64,000 nucleotides of DNA from Planotetraspora thailandica. Lineage in GTDB: Bacteria; Actinomycetota; Actinomycetes; Streptosporangiales; Streptosporangiaceae. The position numbers and the translations under genes were made by a program. The notes beneath the pieces were generated by a model that did no database searches, was not told the origin of the DNA, and was given only the letters and a program-made list of their open reading frames with translations. The stretch is taken from assembly GCF_016863335.1 (NCBI RefSeq), contig NZ_BOOR01000029.1, forward strand, positions 59,536 to 123,535. Direction: 5' to 3'. Below are positions 30,144-39,235 of the stretch, one piece after another (position 1 is the first letter of the stretch; each line of letters starts with the position of its first letter).

Positions 30144-31346
30144 ATGACCCGCGCTCTGAGGACGGCCCGATATGGGGTCATCCTCACGTTCGTCCTTGCT
30201 GGCCTGATCTGCGGAACGTTCACCGTGCGCCTCCCCGCGCTGGCGGACCGGCTCGGCTTACCCGAGTCATCGGTCGGCGTCGTCCTCCTCGCCTGGGGGA
30301 TCGGCGCCCTGCTGACCATGCAGGTGATGCGGGTGGTCATGGCGAGGGTGGGGAGCCGCGGAGTCCTCGGGATCGCGGCGCCGCTGAGCGCCGCCACGCT
30401 CGTTCTGGTCGCCTTCGCCCCCTCCTTCCCGCTGCTCGTGCTGGCCACCACCGTGTTCGGCATGGCCTTCGGGGCGGTGGACGTCGCCATGAACGCGCAG
30501 GGGTCGGCGGTGGAGCAGGCCTACGGCCATTCGCTGCTGAGCGGCATGCACGCGGGCTGGTGCGTGGGCGCGATCTCCGCGGGCCTGGTCGGCACGGCGG
30601 CCATCGCGGCCGATCTGTCCCTCACCGTCCACCTGGCCGTGGTCGCCCTGGTCTCGCTGCCCGTCTCGCTGGTGCTGAGCCGTACGTACCTGCCGGATCC
30701 GGCGGCGGCGCCGCGGACCCGTGGGGCGCGGGCGAAGCTCCCCGCCGTGGTCTACCTCCTCGGCGCGATCACGTTCGGGGCGTTCATGATCGAGGGGATC
30801 GTCGCCGACTGGAACGGCCTCTACTTGATCGACACGCTCGGCGCCCCGGCGGCACTCGCCGCCCTCGGCTACCCGGCATTCGAGGCCGGGATGCTGATCA
30901 GCAGGCTCACCGGAGACCGGCTTCGCCACCGATATGGCGCGCGCGGCCTGATCACGATCTCCGGCGGGGCGACGGCGGTGACGTTCCTGCTGGTCATTGG
31001 GGCGCCGTCGGCCGTGTTCGCGGTGGTCGGCATGTTCCTCGTCGGCCTGGCGACGGCCACGATCTCGCCGATGGCCCTGTCGCTCGCGGGAACCGCCACG
31101 GCCAACCCCGGGCCCGCCATCGCCCAGGCGGGCGCCATGGGCTACGCGGGGCTGCTCCTCGGCCCGGTGGTGATCGGCTTGGTGTCGTCGATGAGCTCGC
31201 TGCGGGCAGCCATGATCACCGCGGTGGTACTCGGCCTGCTGGTGACCGCCGCCGCCCATTTCCTGCCGAAGCCGCTCCCTGTCTTCATGGAGCAGGAGAC
31301 GATTCTGGAGACCGTCGCCGAGGAGGAGCTGCCCCAGGCGGCCTGA
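30144..31346 (+). CDS. MFS transporter
   Basis: A 400-residue integral membrane protein with about 12 helices and the N/C duplicated layout of the major facilitator superfamily. YGVILTFVLAGLICGTFTVRLPALADRLGL opens helix 1; AFGAVDVAMNAQGSAVEQ and SGMHAGWCVGAISAG are reminiscent of the FucP/YfcJ-like branch. Start ATG 30144 has AAGGA seven bases upstream (GTG 30141 possible). Downstream of tetR on the same strand, so most likely a TetR-regulated exporter. Substrate unknown. Confidence 0.88.
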   Translation: MTRALRTARYGVILTFVLAGLICGTFTVRLPALADRLGLPESSVGVVLLAWGIGALLTMQVMRVVMARVGSRGVLGIAAPLSAATLVLVAFAPSFPLLVLATTVFGMAFGAVDVAMNAQGSAVEQAYGHSLLSGMHAGWCVGAISAGLVGTAAIAADLSLTVHLAVVALVSLPVSLVLSRTYLPDPAAAPRTRGARAKLPAVVYLLGAITFGAFMIEGIVADWNGLYLIDTLGAPAALAALGYPAFEAGMLISRLTGDRLRHRYGARGLITISGGATAVTFLLVIGAPSAVFAVVGMFLVGLATATISPMALSLAGTATANPGPAIAQAGAMGYAGLLLGPVVIGLVSSMSSLRAAMITAVVLGLLVTAAAHFLPKPLPVFMEQETILETVAEEELPQAA

Positions 31347-31437
31347 CCGTGACAGTTGTCCTGTCTCCCCGGCCGGTCTCGCGTACGGCGGGCTGAACCC
31401 CCCAGCGGGGCTCGCGCGCCGGCCGCGAAACCCTTGA

Positions 31438-32667
31438 TCAGATCCTGCGGAGCCTTCGGATCGGCGGGATGAGCAGCAACGCCGCACACACCGCGGCGCT
31501 GACTCCCGCCGAGAGGAACAGCAGGTCGCGGGGTTCGACGACCGCGGACACCGGGCCCACCAGGGCCTGGCCGACCGCCACTCCGGAGACCGACCCCGCC
31601 ACCTCGTAGGCGGTGACTCGGTTGAGGACGTCGGGGGCCACCTGGGTCTGCACGCTGGTGGACCACATCACCGACCAGAAGGCCCAGGAGGCCCCGCCGA
31701 TCAGGTGGCCGGCCATCACCGCGGGGAGCGGAAGCTCCAGGGCGGCCGACAGGGGGATGCACATGAAACCGATCATGGCGACGGCCCCCGCGGCCAACGG
31801 GCGGACGGGCCGGAAGCGGATCGCGACAAGGCCTCCGATCACGGTGCCGGTGCCCAGGCCCGCCATCGCCCAGGCGTACGCGGCGTCGCCGAGGCGGTCG
31901 CCGATCAGCCGGGAACCCAGCGGGATATAGGGGCCGAAGACGAGCATGCCGAAGAAGACCCAGACCAGGATCACGGACCACATCCAGCTGCGGGAGCGGA
32001 ACTCCACCCAGCCGCGCCGCAGGTCGAGCAGGATGGTCGAGGGCTCCCGGCCACCGGCACCGGAGGCGGGAGCGAACCTGATCAGCGCCAGGCACAGACC
32101 GCTCACCAGGAAGGTGCCCGCGTCGAAGGCGTAGACCGTGCCCGCGCCGGTCAGCGCCATCAGGAGCCCCGCCAGGACCGGACCGCCGAGCTGCGTGGCC
32201 GCCTCGGCGATCTTGAGGGTGCCGTTGGCGCGTTGCGGGTCCTTCGCGACGAGCGGGACCATGCCCTTGCCGCCGGGCTCGAACATCGCGGCAGCCGTAC
32301 CGGACAGAAACGAAGCGGACAGCAGCAGCCACAGCGGCGGGACTCCGGCGAAGAAGGCGACGGCGAGCACGCCCTGGGTGATGACCCGGACCAGGTCCGC
32401 GCCGACCATCATGGTGCGCGCGCCGAGCCGGTCGGCGAAGACCCCGCCGAACAGAACGAACAGGACGAAGGGTGCCGTCCAGACGGCGAGAACGTACCCC
32501 ACACCCGAGACGCCGTAGATCGCCCCTACCGCCAGCGCCGCCGCGACCGGCAGCATCGCGTCGCCCAGCAGCGACACCACCCGGGCGGCGAAGTAGAGCG
32601 AGAAATCCCTGGTCCAGAGCGTTTTCTCCGCGACCGAAGGCGCTTCGGGGTCGACGGTCGTGGTCAT
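31438..32667 (-). CDS. MFS transporter (EntS/MFS_3-like)
   Basis: A 409-residue membrane protein with about 12 helices: LWTRDFSLYFAARVVSLLGDAMLPVAAALAV (helix 1), FVLFVLFGGVFADRLGARTMMVGADLVR (motif A-like loop), typical of the EntS/MefA exporters. ATG 32667 has GGAGA seven bases before it; an ATG 11 codons upstream lacks one. The gene ends 90 bp from the convergent first MFS gene and is divergent from the AraC-type regulator at 32754, which may control it. Confidence 0.88.
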   Translation of the reverse strand: MTTTVDPEAPSVAEKTLWTRDFSLYFAARVVSLLGDAMLPVAAALAVGAIYGVSGVGYVLAVWTAPFVLFVLFGGVFADRLGARTMMVGADLVRVITQGVLAVAFFAGVPPLWLLLSASFLSGTAAAMFEPGGKGMVPLVAKDPQRANGTLKIAEAATQLGGPVLAGLLMALTGAGTVYAFDAGTFLVSGLCLALIRFAPASGAGGREPSTILLDLRRGWVEFRSRSWMWSVILVWVFFGMLVFGPYIPLGSRLIGDRLGDAAYAWAMAGLGTGTVIGGLVAIRFRPVRPLAAGAVAMIGFMCIPLSAALELPLPAVMAGHLIGGASWAFWSVMWSTSVQTQVAPDVLNRVTAYEVAGSVSGVAVGQALVGPVSAVVEPRDLLFLSAGVSAAVCAALLLIPPIRRLRRI

Positions 32668-32753
32668 GCGGCGATCTCCATGACCACTCATCCTGGACAA
32701 GTGGCCGGGCTCGCACAGGCGTCCGTCACGACATCATTGAGTACATTCCTGCC

Positions 32754-33692
32754 ATGAAGCACCGAGTGGTCGCCTTGGTCGGGTCGCCGCAGGAGATGTA
32801 CCCGGTCACCTGCGCGTCGGCCGTGTTCGGTTACCAGGGCCCCGACATCCCCCACCTCTATGACTTCCGGCTCTGCGCCGAACGGCCCGGGCCGATCGCG
32901 ACCACGATGGGCGCCGACATCCTCGTCACCGACGGTCTGGAGGCCCTGGCGGAGGCCGACACGATCCTCATCGCGAACTGGTGCCCCGGGCCGGACATCT
33001 CCGCCGAGCTCGCCGACGTCGTCCTCGCCGCCCACGCCCGTGGCGCGCGCATCGTCGGGATCTGCTCGGGCATCCACATCCCGGCGAGCCTGGGCCTGCT
33101 GGACGGCCGCACGGCCGCCGCCCACTGGGAGCTCACCGGCGAGCTGGCCCGGCGGTACCCGAAGGTCCGCGCCGACGCCACCGTGCTGTACGTCGATCAT
33201 GGCGACGTCGCGACGGCGGGCGCCACGGCCACCACCATCGACCTGTGCCTCAACCAGGTCAGGCGCGAACACGGCGCCGCCCTGGCGATGCGGATCGGCC
33301 GTCAGCTGGCGGCGGCCCCGCACCGGGAGGGCTGCCAGCGCCAGTTCCCCGCGCTGCCGACGACGGGCCCGCTCCCCGACTCCCTCGCCCCGCTGCTCGA
33401 CTGGGTCACCGCCAACCTGGACCGCCGGCTGACCCTGGAGGACATGGCCGCCTGGTCGGGGACGTCGCCGCGCACCCTCAGCCGCCACTTCTCCGAGCAA
33501 CTCGGCATCTCCCCCGGCCGCTGGCTCCTCGAGCGGCGCATCGCGGGCGCCCGCGCGCTCCTGGAGGAGACCGACCTCCCGGTCGAGACGATCGCCCAGC
33601 GGGTCGGCCTCTCGTCCGCGGTGAACCTGCGCCGCCGGTTCCACAACGCCCTCGACACCACCCCGGCCGCCTACCGCCGGTCCTTCCGGTGA
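32754..33692 (+). CDS. GlxA-type AraC regulator (DJ-1/PfpI domain plus AraC HTH)
   Basis: A 312-residue transcription factor. Residues 1-185 form a DJ-1/PfpI-like sensor ([63 protein letters not shown]; the elbow Cys is in GICSG). Residues about 215-312 form a double helix-turn-helix of AraC type ([79 protein letters not shown]). ATG 32754 starts the conserved domain. It is divergent from the MFS gene at 31438-32667 with 86 bp between, a likely target. Confidence 0.93.
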   Translation: MKHRVVALVGSPQEMYPVTCASAVFGYQGPDIPHLYDFRLCAERPGPIATTMGADILVTDGLEALAEADTILIANWCPGPDISAELADVVLAAHARGARIVGICSGIHIPASLGLLDGRTAAAHWELTGELARRYPKVRADATVLYVDHGDVATAGATATTIDLCLNQVRREHGAALAMRIGRQLAAAPHREGCQRQFPALPTTGPLPDSLAPLLDWVTANLDRRLTLEDMAAWSGTSPRTLSRHFSEQLGISPGRWLLERRIAGARALLEETDLPVETIAQRVGLSSAVNLRRRFHNALDTTPAAYRRSFR

Positions 33693-33724
33693 CCGGACAG
33701 GTCACCGACCCGGTGAACGCCTGA

Positions 33725-33753
33725 GCGGCGCCGCACGAGGAGTGCGACGCCGC
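33725..33753. terminator. Hairpin between the AraC-type gene and etfA
   Basis: GCGGCG-C-CGCAC pairs with GTGCG-A-CGCCGC, an 11 bp stem with one C/A mismatch and a 5 nt loop, between convergent stop codons. Confidence 0.7.
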
Positions 33754-33767
33754 CCAGGGACGTGTCC

Positions 33768-34721
33768 TTACTTGCGCTTCTCGATCTCTTCGGTGAGCTG
33801 GGGGACCACCTGGAAGAGGTCGCCCACGACGCCGAAGTCGGCGATCTCGAAGATCGGCGCCTCGGCGTCCTTGTTGATCACCACGATCGTCTTCGAGGTC
33901 TGCATGCCCGCCCGGTGCTGGATGGCCCCGGAGATGCCGGCCGCGATGTAGAGCTGCGGAGAGACCGTCTTGCCGGTCTGGCCCACCTGGAACTGGTGCG
34001 GGTACCAGCCCGCGTCGGTGGCGGCCCGGGAGGCGCCGACCGCCGCGCCGAGGGAATCGGCGAGCTTCTCGATGATCGAGAAGTTCTCACCGGAGCCGAC
34101 GCCGCGCCCGCCGGAGACCACGATCGCGGCCTCGGTGAGCTCGGGGCGGGCTCCCCTCTCCTGCTTGACCCGCTCGACCACCTTCGCCGCGCGCGCGGTG
34201 TCCGACAGGGCGACCGCGACCTTCTCCTCCGCGCCCGCGCCGGCCTCGGCGACGGGGGCGGTGGAGTTGGGGCGGACGGCCACGATCGGCGTGCCCTTGG
34301 TGACGCGGCTGCGGACGTTCACGCCACCGCCGAAAATCGACTGCTCGGCGACGAAGCCCTCGCCGACGCCCACCGCGTCGGTGATCACGCCGGAGTCGGT
34401 CTTGACGGCCAGACGACCGGCGATCTCCTTGCCCTCGGCCGTGGCGGCCACGAGCACCCCCGCCGGAGAGCGCTCGGACACCAGCTGGGCCAGCAGTTCG
34501 GCCTTGGGCGCGACGACGTAGTCGACGATCTCCTCGCCGTCCGCGACGTAGATCTTGGCGGCGCCGTACTCGGCGAGCTTGGCCTTGGCGGCGTCGGAGT
34601 AGCCGGGGCCGGCCCAGACGGCGGACGGCTCGCCCAGAGACCGGGCGAGGGTCAGCAGTTCGAGGGTGACCTTCTTGACGTCACCGTCGGCGTGCTCGAC
34701 GAGCACCAGAATCTCACTCAT
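33768..34721 (-). CDS. etfA: Electron transfer flavoprotein alpha subunit
   Basis: A 317-residue subunit that holds FAD and passes electrons from acyl-CoA and other dehydrogenases. N-terminal domain [30 protein letters not shown]-terminal FAD domain about residues 190-317: [74 protein letters not shown], then [25 protein letters not shown]. Complete. Follows etfB with 11 bp between. Confidence 0.97.
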   Translation of the reverse strand: MSEILVLVEHADGDVKKVTLELLTLARSLGEPSAVWAGPGYSDAAKAKLAEYGAAKIYVADGEEIVDYVVAPKAELLAQLVSERSPAGVLVAATAEGKEIAGRLAVKTDSGVITDAVGVGEGFVAEQSIFGGGVNVRSRVTKGTPIVAVRPNSTAPVAEAGAGAEEKVAVALSDTARAAKVVERVKQERGARPELTEAAIVVSGGRGVGSGENFSIIEKLADSLGAAVGASRAATDAGWYPHQFQVGQTGKTVSPQLYIAAGISGAIQHRAGMQTSKTIVVINKDAEAPIFEIADFGVVGDLFQVVPQLTEEIEKRK

Positions 34722-34732
34722 CTCGGGGCCCC

Positions 34733-35512
34733 TCAGACGAACTTCTTCGACGCGAGGAACTCGGCGGCCTTCACTCCGCCGTCGCCCTCGTCCTTGACCA
34801 CGGTGCCGGCCGCACGCGGCGGGGCGGCGGCGAAGTCGACGACCTCGCTCCAGGCGCTCGCCAGGCCGACCTGGTCGGCGGCGATCTCCGCGTCGGCGAT
34901 GCCGAACGTCTCGACCGGCTTCTTCTTGGCCGCCATGATCCCCTTGAACGACGGGTAACGCGGCTCGTTGATCTTCTCGACGACGGACACGACGGCGGGC
35001 AGCGACGCCTCGACCCTGTCGTAGCCGTAGTCGGTCACCCGCTGGATCGTGATGGCCTGCCCGTCCACCTCGACCTTGTTGGCCAGGGTGAGCTGCGGCG
35101 CGCCCAGGCGCTCGGCCAGCATCGCCGCGAGCACGCCGGTGCGCGCGTCGGTCGACTCGGAGCCGAGGATCACCAGGTCGAAGCCGATCTTCTTCAGTGC
35201 CTCGGCGAGCGCGTAGGACGTCGACAGGGCGTCCGAGCCGTGCAGCGCGTCATCGGTGACGTGCACGGCCTTGTCGGCGCCCATCGCGAGCGCCTTGCGG
35301 ATGGTCTCGGTGGCCCTGGCCGGGCCCATCGTGAGGACGGTCACCTCGCCCCCGTGAGCCTCCTTGAGCCGCAGCGCCTCCTCGACCGCGTACTCGTCGA
35401 GCTCGTTGACGACGCCGTCGGCGGCGTCGCGGTCGAGCGTCTTGTCATCGGACCTCAGCTTGCGCTCGGTCGCCGTATCGGGGACCTGCTTCACGCAGAC
35501 GACGATGTTCAT
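34733..35512 (-). CDS. etfB: Electron transfer flavoprotein beta subunit
   Basis: A 259-residue AMP-binding partner of EtfA. Start MNIVVCVKQVPDTATERKL; family signature VEEALRLKE...EVTVLTMGPARATETIRKALAMGAD, SESTDARTGVLAAMLAERLG and C-terminal KAAEFLASKKFV. ATG 35512 fixed by family alignment; GGGGAGG lies 13 bases upstream, rather far. First gene of etfBA. The 262 bp upstream (35513-35774) hold no gene I can see and must carry its promoter. Confidence 0.96.
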   Translation of the reverse strand: MNIVVCVKQVPDTATERKLRSDDKTLDRDAADGVVNELDEYAVEEALRLKEAHGGEVTVLTMGPARATETIRKALAMGADKAVHVTDDALHGSDALSTSYALAEALKKIGFDLVILGSESTDARTGVLAAMLAERLGAPQLTLANKVEVDGQAITIQRVTDYGYDRVEASLPAVVSVVEKINEPRYPSFKGIMAAKKKPVETFGIADAEIAADQVGLASAWSEVVDFAAAPPRAAGTVVKDEGDGGVKAAEFLASKKFV

Positions 35513-35774
35513 GGCCGGTGGCCGACCTCCCCTTTCCGTACGGCTGACGCCGCGGTTCTCGAACGTGCCCGTGGGGTACGCGCACGTGATGCCCAGGTTG
35601 CCAGGCGCTCGTAAGCGTATGGACAGTGGTGGCCCGGAGTCTCCTGGTCCCCCAGGCGCAATGTTACCCATCGGTAGTTTTGGCGCAAACCCGCACCTGG
35701 AAGGTGCCCATACCCGGAAGTGCCGTCACGGCCACGATACCGAACTTTATTCCGGACAGAACACGGGCCCCGCG

Positions 35775-37106
35775 TCAGCTGGCGACCACCAAGACGATCA
35801 AGAGGAAGACCACCGCGCCCACGGCGAGCAGCAACGTCAGGGGGCTGAACAGGCTGCTCAGCAACGCCCACACCGCGACGGCACCGGCCCCGCCCACAGC
35901 GTCGACCAGCAGCCGGTGCCGCGACCGCGACAACAACGCGATGCCGGCGTCGGCCGCCAGGGCGATGCCGTACAGCACGAGCAGCAGCAGGGAGACGTCC
36001 GCCAGATACTGCCGGGCCGCGGCGGCGAACAGGCCGACGACCACGCTCGATCCGATCACCCACCGGCGGTGCAGCTTCTGGCGGTGCCGGGATCGGGCGT
36101 CCTCGACGGACCGTTTCGGCGTGCCCGGCCGCCACTCCTGGGTGCGCGCCTCGTCGACCGGCTGCCCGCCCGGGGTCACGGCGTGCGGGTTCCGTGCGGG
36201 GCCGTCCGGCCCGGGATACGGCGGCAGCTCGGGGCTGAACCCGGCCGGCTCGCGGGCGACCACGGACTCGCGGGCCCATCGGCCCCCGCCACCGGACGGC
36301 GCCGGCTCGGCGAGCGGCGGCGCGGCCACCCCGAGACGGGCGGCGAGCTGCCCGGCGGTGGGCCGGGCCGCGGGATCGGTGCGCAGGCATTCGGACAGCA
36401 GGGGGCCCAGCCACGACGGCACGCCGGAAAGGTCGGGCTCGCGGTGGACCACCCGGTAGGCGATGGCCGCCGCCGGCCCCGTCCCGTACGGCTGGCGCCC
36501 GGCGGCGGCGAACGCCACGGTCGCCGCCCAGGCGAATACGTCGGCCTCGGGCCCTGCGTCCTTGCCTTCCAGCACTTCGGGAGCCAGGTATCCGGGGGTG
36601 CCGATGATCGCGCCCGACGCCGTGACCGAGGCCGACTCCAGCGCACAGGCGATGCCGAAGTCGATCACGTACGGCTCGCGGTCGGCGATGATCACGTTGG
36701 CCGGCTTGAGGTCGCGGTGGACGACCCCCGCCTTGTGGATCGACTCCAGCGCCTCGGCGAGACCCCGCGCGAGCCGTACGAGATCGTCGCCCTGGACGGG
36801 ACCGTCGGCGGCGATCAGCGTGTTCAGCGGGCGGCCCTGCACGTAGCGGGTGACGACGTAGGGTCGCGGCCCGGTCAGGGAGGCGTCGAGGACCTCGGCG
36901 ATGTGCGGCCCGCGCACCCGGCGCATCGTCTCGACCTCACGCGCCAGCCGGGTCAGCGCGAAGGCGTCGGAGGCGACGTGGGGATGGAGCACCTTCACCG
37001 CGACGGTGTGGCCCTCGGCGTCGAGGGCCAGGTGCACCTCGCCGAACCCGCCCGAGCCCAGCAGGGAGAGCAGACGGTAGGGGCCGAGGTCTTCCGGCGA
37101 ACTCAT
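35775..37106 (-). CDS. Membrane Ser/Thr protein kinase (third of three)
   Basis: A 443-residue PknB-type kinase. Catalytic domain residues 8-265: P-loop LGSGGFGEVHLA, Lys38 (VAVKVL), HRDLKPANV, VIDFGIA, TPGYLAPE; all catalytic residues present. After a Pro/Ala/Arg-rich linker come several hydrophobic helices (about 355-443) with no extracellular domain. Start ATG 37106 (MSSPEDLGPYRLL) is 26 bp after the stop of the second kinase, so it belongs to the same operon. Substrates unknown. Confidence 0.93.
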   Translation of the reverse strand: MSSPEDLGPYRLLSLLGSGGFGEVHLALDAEGHTVAVKVLHPHVASDAFALTRLAREVETMRRVRGPHIAEVLDASLTGPRPYVVTRYVQGRPLNTLIAADGPVQGDDLVRLARGLAEALESIHKAGVVHRDLKPANVIIADREPYVIDFGIACALESASVTASGAIIGTPGYLAPEVLEGKDAGPEADVFAWAATVAFAAAGRQPYGTGPAAAIAYRVVHREPDLSGVPSWLGPLLSECLRTDPAARPTAGQLAARLGVAAPPLAEPAPSGGGGRWARESVVAREPAGFSPELPPYPGPDGPARNPHAVTPGGQPVDEARTQEWRPGTPKRSVEDARSRHRQKLHRRWVIGSSVVVGLFAAAARQYLADVSLLLLVLYGIALAADAGIALLSRSRHRLLVDAVGGAGAVAVWALLSSLFSPLTLLLAVGAVVFLLIVLVVAS

Positions 37107-37132
37107 CCCGCTCCCTTCTCGCGGCCGGTCTG

Positions 37133-39235
37133 TCAGTTCCAGAAGGTGAGGAACCCGAGGCCGATCCTGTCCAGGAGATCGCCGAAGAGGCCGCCCACGA
37201 GGTTGCCGATCGTCTCCTGGCCTTGTCGCGTCAGGTCGGCGATGGCCTGGGACGGCGGCCGCCACGGCTCCCAGGAGGGGCCGGCCGTCATCGCCGTCAG
37301 CACCGCGAAGAACGCCAGCGCGCCGACCGCGATCGTGATCACCATGGCGGCGCCGGGGCTGCGGATCGCGGAGGTCAGCGTCCGCGAGACGGCCTTGCGG
37401 GGAGAGCCGCCTCCCGGCAGCAGGAACAGCCCGGCCACGAATGCGGCGGCGGCGTAGGCGGCGGCCTGGTCACGGGTGAAGCTCCCCCAGTAGTACAGCC
37501 CGCCCCACACGCACAGGCCGGCGATGAGGGACAGCGGCACCTGGACCAGCGTGGCCAAAGCCGCCTTGATCAGCGCCCATGGGATGCCGAGCACGGTGAG
37601 GATCGGGTCCGCTCCGCTGCTCCCCCGGACCGAGCGGCGCTCGCTGAGCCCGCCGACCAGGTAGTGGACCACCCGCAGGCACACCGTCAGCCCGATGGAG
37701 AACAGGCTGACCCACACCGGGAGCAGACAGGTGAGGGCGACCAGCGAGACGAGCAGCAGCGCGGAGATCACCGGATGCCCGGTCCGGTAGGCGGGCCTGT
37801 CCTGCTCCGCCGGTCTCGGGGCGGCCTGTCCGGGCTGAGTGGAGGTCAGCTGGGGCGGGGCCGTGGCCGCGCGCGGCTCGGGATATCCGGCCACCCGCTG
37901 GTCGGGCTGCGGCGGCGGGTAGCCCTCCGGCCGGTAGGCGGGGGGCTGCGGCGGCGGCTGGTAGGCCGGGGGCGGTGCGTAGGCCGCGGGACGCTCCTGG
38001 CCATACCCAGGGGCGGCCGGCGGAGGCACCACCGGCGGGTTCGCCCGCGGAGATTCGCGGCGCACGCGCTCGGGCTTGACGTAGTTCACGGGCGGGAGCA
38101 GGTCGGAGTAGCTGTCCTGGTACGCCCTGTCGCCCGGACGGCCGCCGCCCGAACCGGCGAGCCCGCCGCGGGCCGCGTCGTCCAGCACTCGCGTGCCGTC
38201 GCCGAGCACCTTGGTGCCGTCGTTGAGGACCCGCGTGCCGTCGGTGAGCACCTTGGTGCCGTCGGTCAGGATCCTGGTGCCGTCGTTGAGCACCATCGTC
38301 CCGTCGTTCAGCAGCCGGGTGCCGTCGCTCACCACACGGGTGGCGTCGGGGTCGGTCGCGTCGGCGGGCGGCCCGAGAACCCGGGTGCCGTCCTGCGGCA
38401 TCTCGCGGAGGGCGGTCACCCTCGGGTCGAGCGCCCGGGTGATCCGCAGCAGCGACGCGGCGGAGGGGCGCGCCCCCGATTCGGTGGCCAGGGTGAGCCT
38501 CAGCCACGCGCGCATCCACATCGGCGCCTCGTCGATCTGCGCCTTGCCTTCGAGGATGCGGTAGCAGACCGCCTCGAACGTGCCGCTCCCGAACGGCTGC
38601 TTGCCCGTCGCGGCGAAGAACACGGTGGCGGCCAGGGCGTGCACGTCGGCCGCCTGCGTGATCTCCGAGTCCCTGATGATCTCCGGGGCGAGGTATCCGG
38701 GGGTCCCGACGAACATGCCCGTCTGGGTCAGCCGGGTGGCGTTGACCAGATGGGCGATGCCGAAGTCGATGACGAGGGGCTCCCCCTCGACGATCATCAC
38801 GTTCGCGGGCTTGAGGTCGCGGTGCACGACGTCGGCGGCATGGATGGCGACCAGCGCCTCGCACAGGCCGCGGGCCAGCCGCACCACCTCGTGGTCGGGC
38901 AGCGGGCCGTCGGCCACGACGGTCTGCTCCAGCGTGCGGCCAGGCGCGTATCTCGTCACGATGTACGGCGACGCCCCGGTCAGGTCGGCGTCGAGCACCT
39001 CGGCCACCCGCCGGCTGCGCACGCGGCGCATGGTCTCGACCTCACGGGTGAGGCGGTCGCGCGCCTTGAGGTCGGTGGCGACATGCGGATGCAGCACCTT
39101 GACGGCGACCTCCCGCCCGTCGCCGTCGACGCCGAGATAGACGACCCCCATGCCGCCCTCACCCAGCGGCCGGAGCAGCCGGTAGGGCCCGATACGTTCC
39201 GGAGCCTCAGTCGCCGACATGTCGTCCCCCGTCAC
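37133..39235 (-). CDS. Membrane Ser/Thr protein kinase with DGT heptad repeats (second of three)
   Basis: A 700-residue PknB-type kinase: P-loop LGEGGMGVVYLG, Lys47, HRDLKPANVMI, VIDFGIA, TPGYLAPE all intact. Beyond the kinase domain (to about 275) there is a stretch of seven-residue repeats (NDGTRVL-like, about 302-351), a Pro/Tyr/Gln-rich linker (about 380-470), then five or six hydrophobic helices (about 480-640). GTG 39235 forms GTGA with the stop of the preceding kinase gene and has AGGA six bases before it; ATG 39220 is an alternative. Likely autophosphorylates on its activation-loop Thr and perhaps in the repeats. Confidence 0.93.
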   Translation of the reverse strand: MTGDDMSATEAPERIGPYRLLRPLGEGGMGVVYLGVDGDGREVAVKVLHPHVATDLKARDRLTREVETMRRVRSRRVAEVLDADLTGASPYIVTRYAPGRTLEQTVVADGPLPDHEVVRLARGLCEALVAIHAADVVHRDLKPANVMIVEGEPLVIDFGIAHLVNATRLTQTGMFVGTPGYLAPEIIRDSEITQAADVHALAATVFFAATGKQPFGSGTFEAVCYRILEGKAQIDEAPMWMRAWLRLTLATESGARPSAASLLRITRALDPRVTALREMPQDGTRVLGPPADATDPDATRVVSDGTRLLNDGTMVLNDGTRILTDGTKVLTDGTRVLNDGTKVLGDGTRVLDDAARGGLAGSGGGRPGDRAYQDSYSDLLPPVNYVKPERVRRESPRANPPVVPPPAAPGYGQERPAAYAPPPAYQPPPQPPAYRPEGYPPPQPDQRVAGYPEPRAATAPPQLTSTQPGQAAPRPAEQDRPAYRTGHPVISALLLVSLVALTCLLPVWVSLFSIGLTVCLRVVHYLVGGLSERRSVRGSSGADPILTVLGIPWALIKAALATLVQVPLSLIAGLCVWGGLYYWGSFTRDQAAAYAAAAFVAGLFLLPGGGSPRKAVSRTLTSAIRSPGAAMVITIAVGALAFFAVLTAMTAGPSWEPWRPPSQAIADLTRQGQETIGNLVGGLFGDLLDRIGLGFLTFWN
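38183..38329 (-). repeat. Seven tandem 21 bp units coding DGT heptads
   Basis: In-frame 21 bp tandem units inside the second kinase gene encode seven contiguous heptads of form (S/N/T/G)DGT(R/K/M)(V/I/L)L. One isolated DGTRVL and one DATRVV lie further upstream in the protein. All units keep Asp-Gly-Thr. Each Thr has Leu at +3 in most units. Confidence 0.9.
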
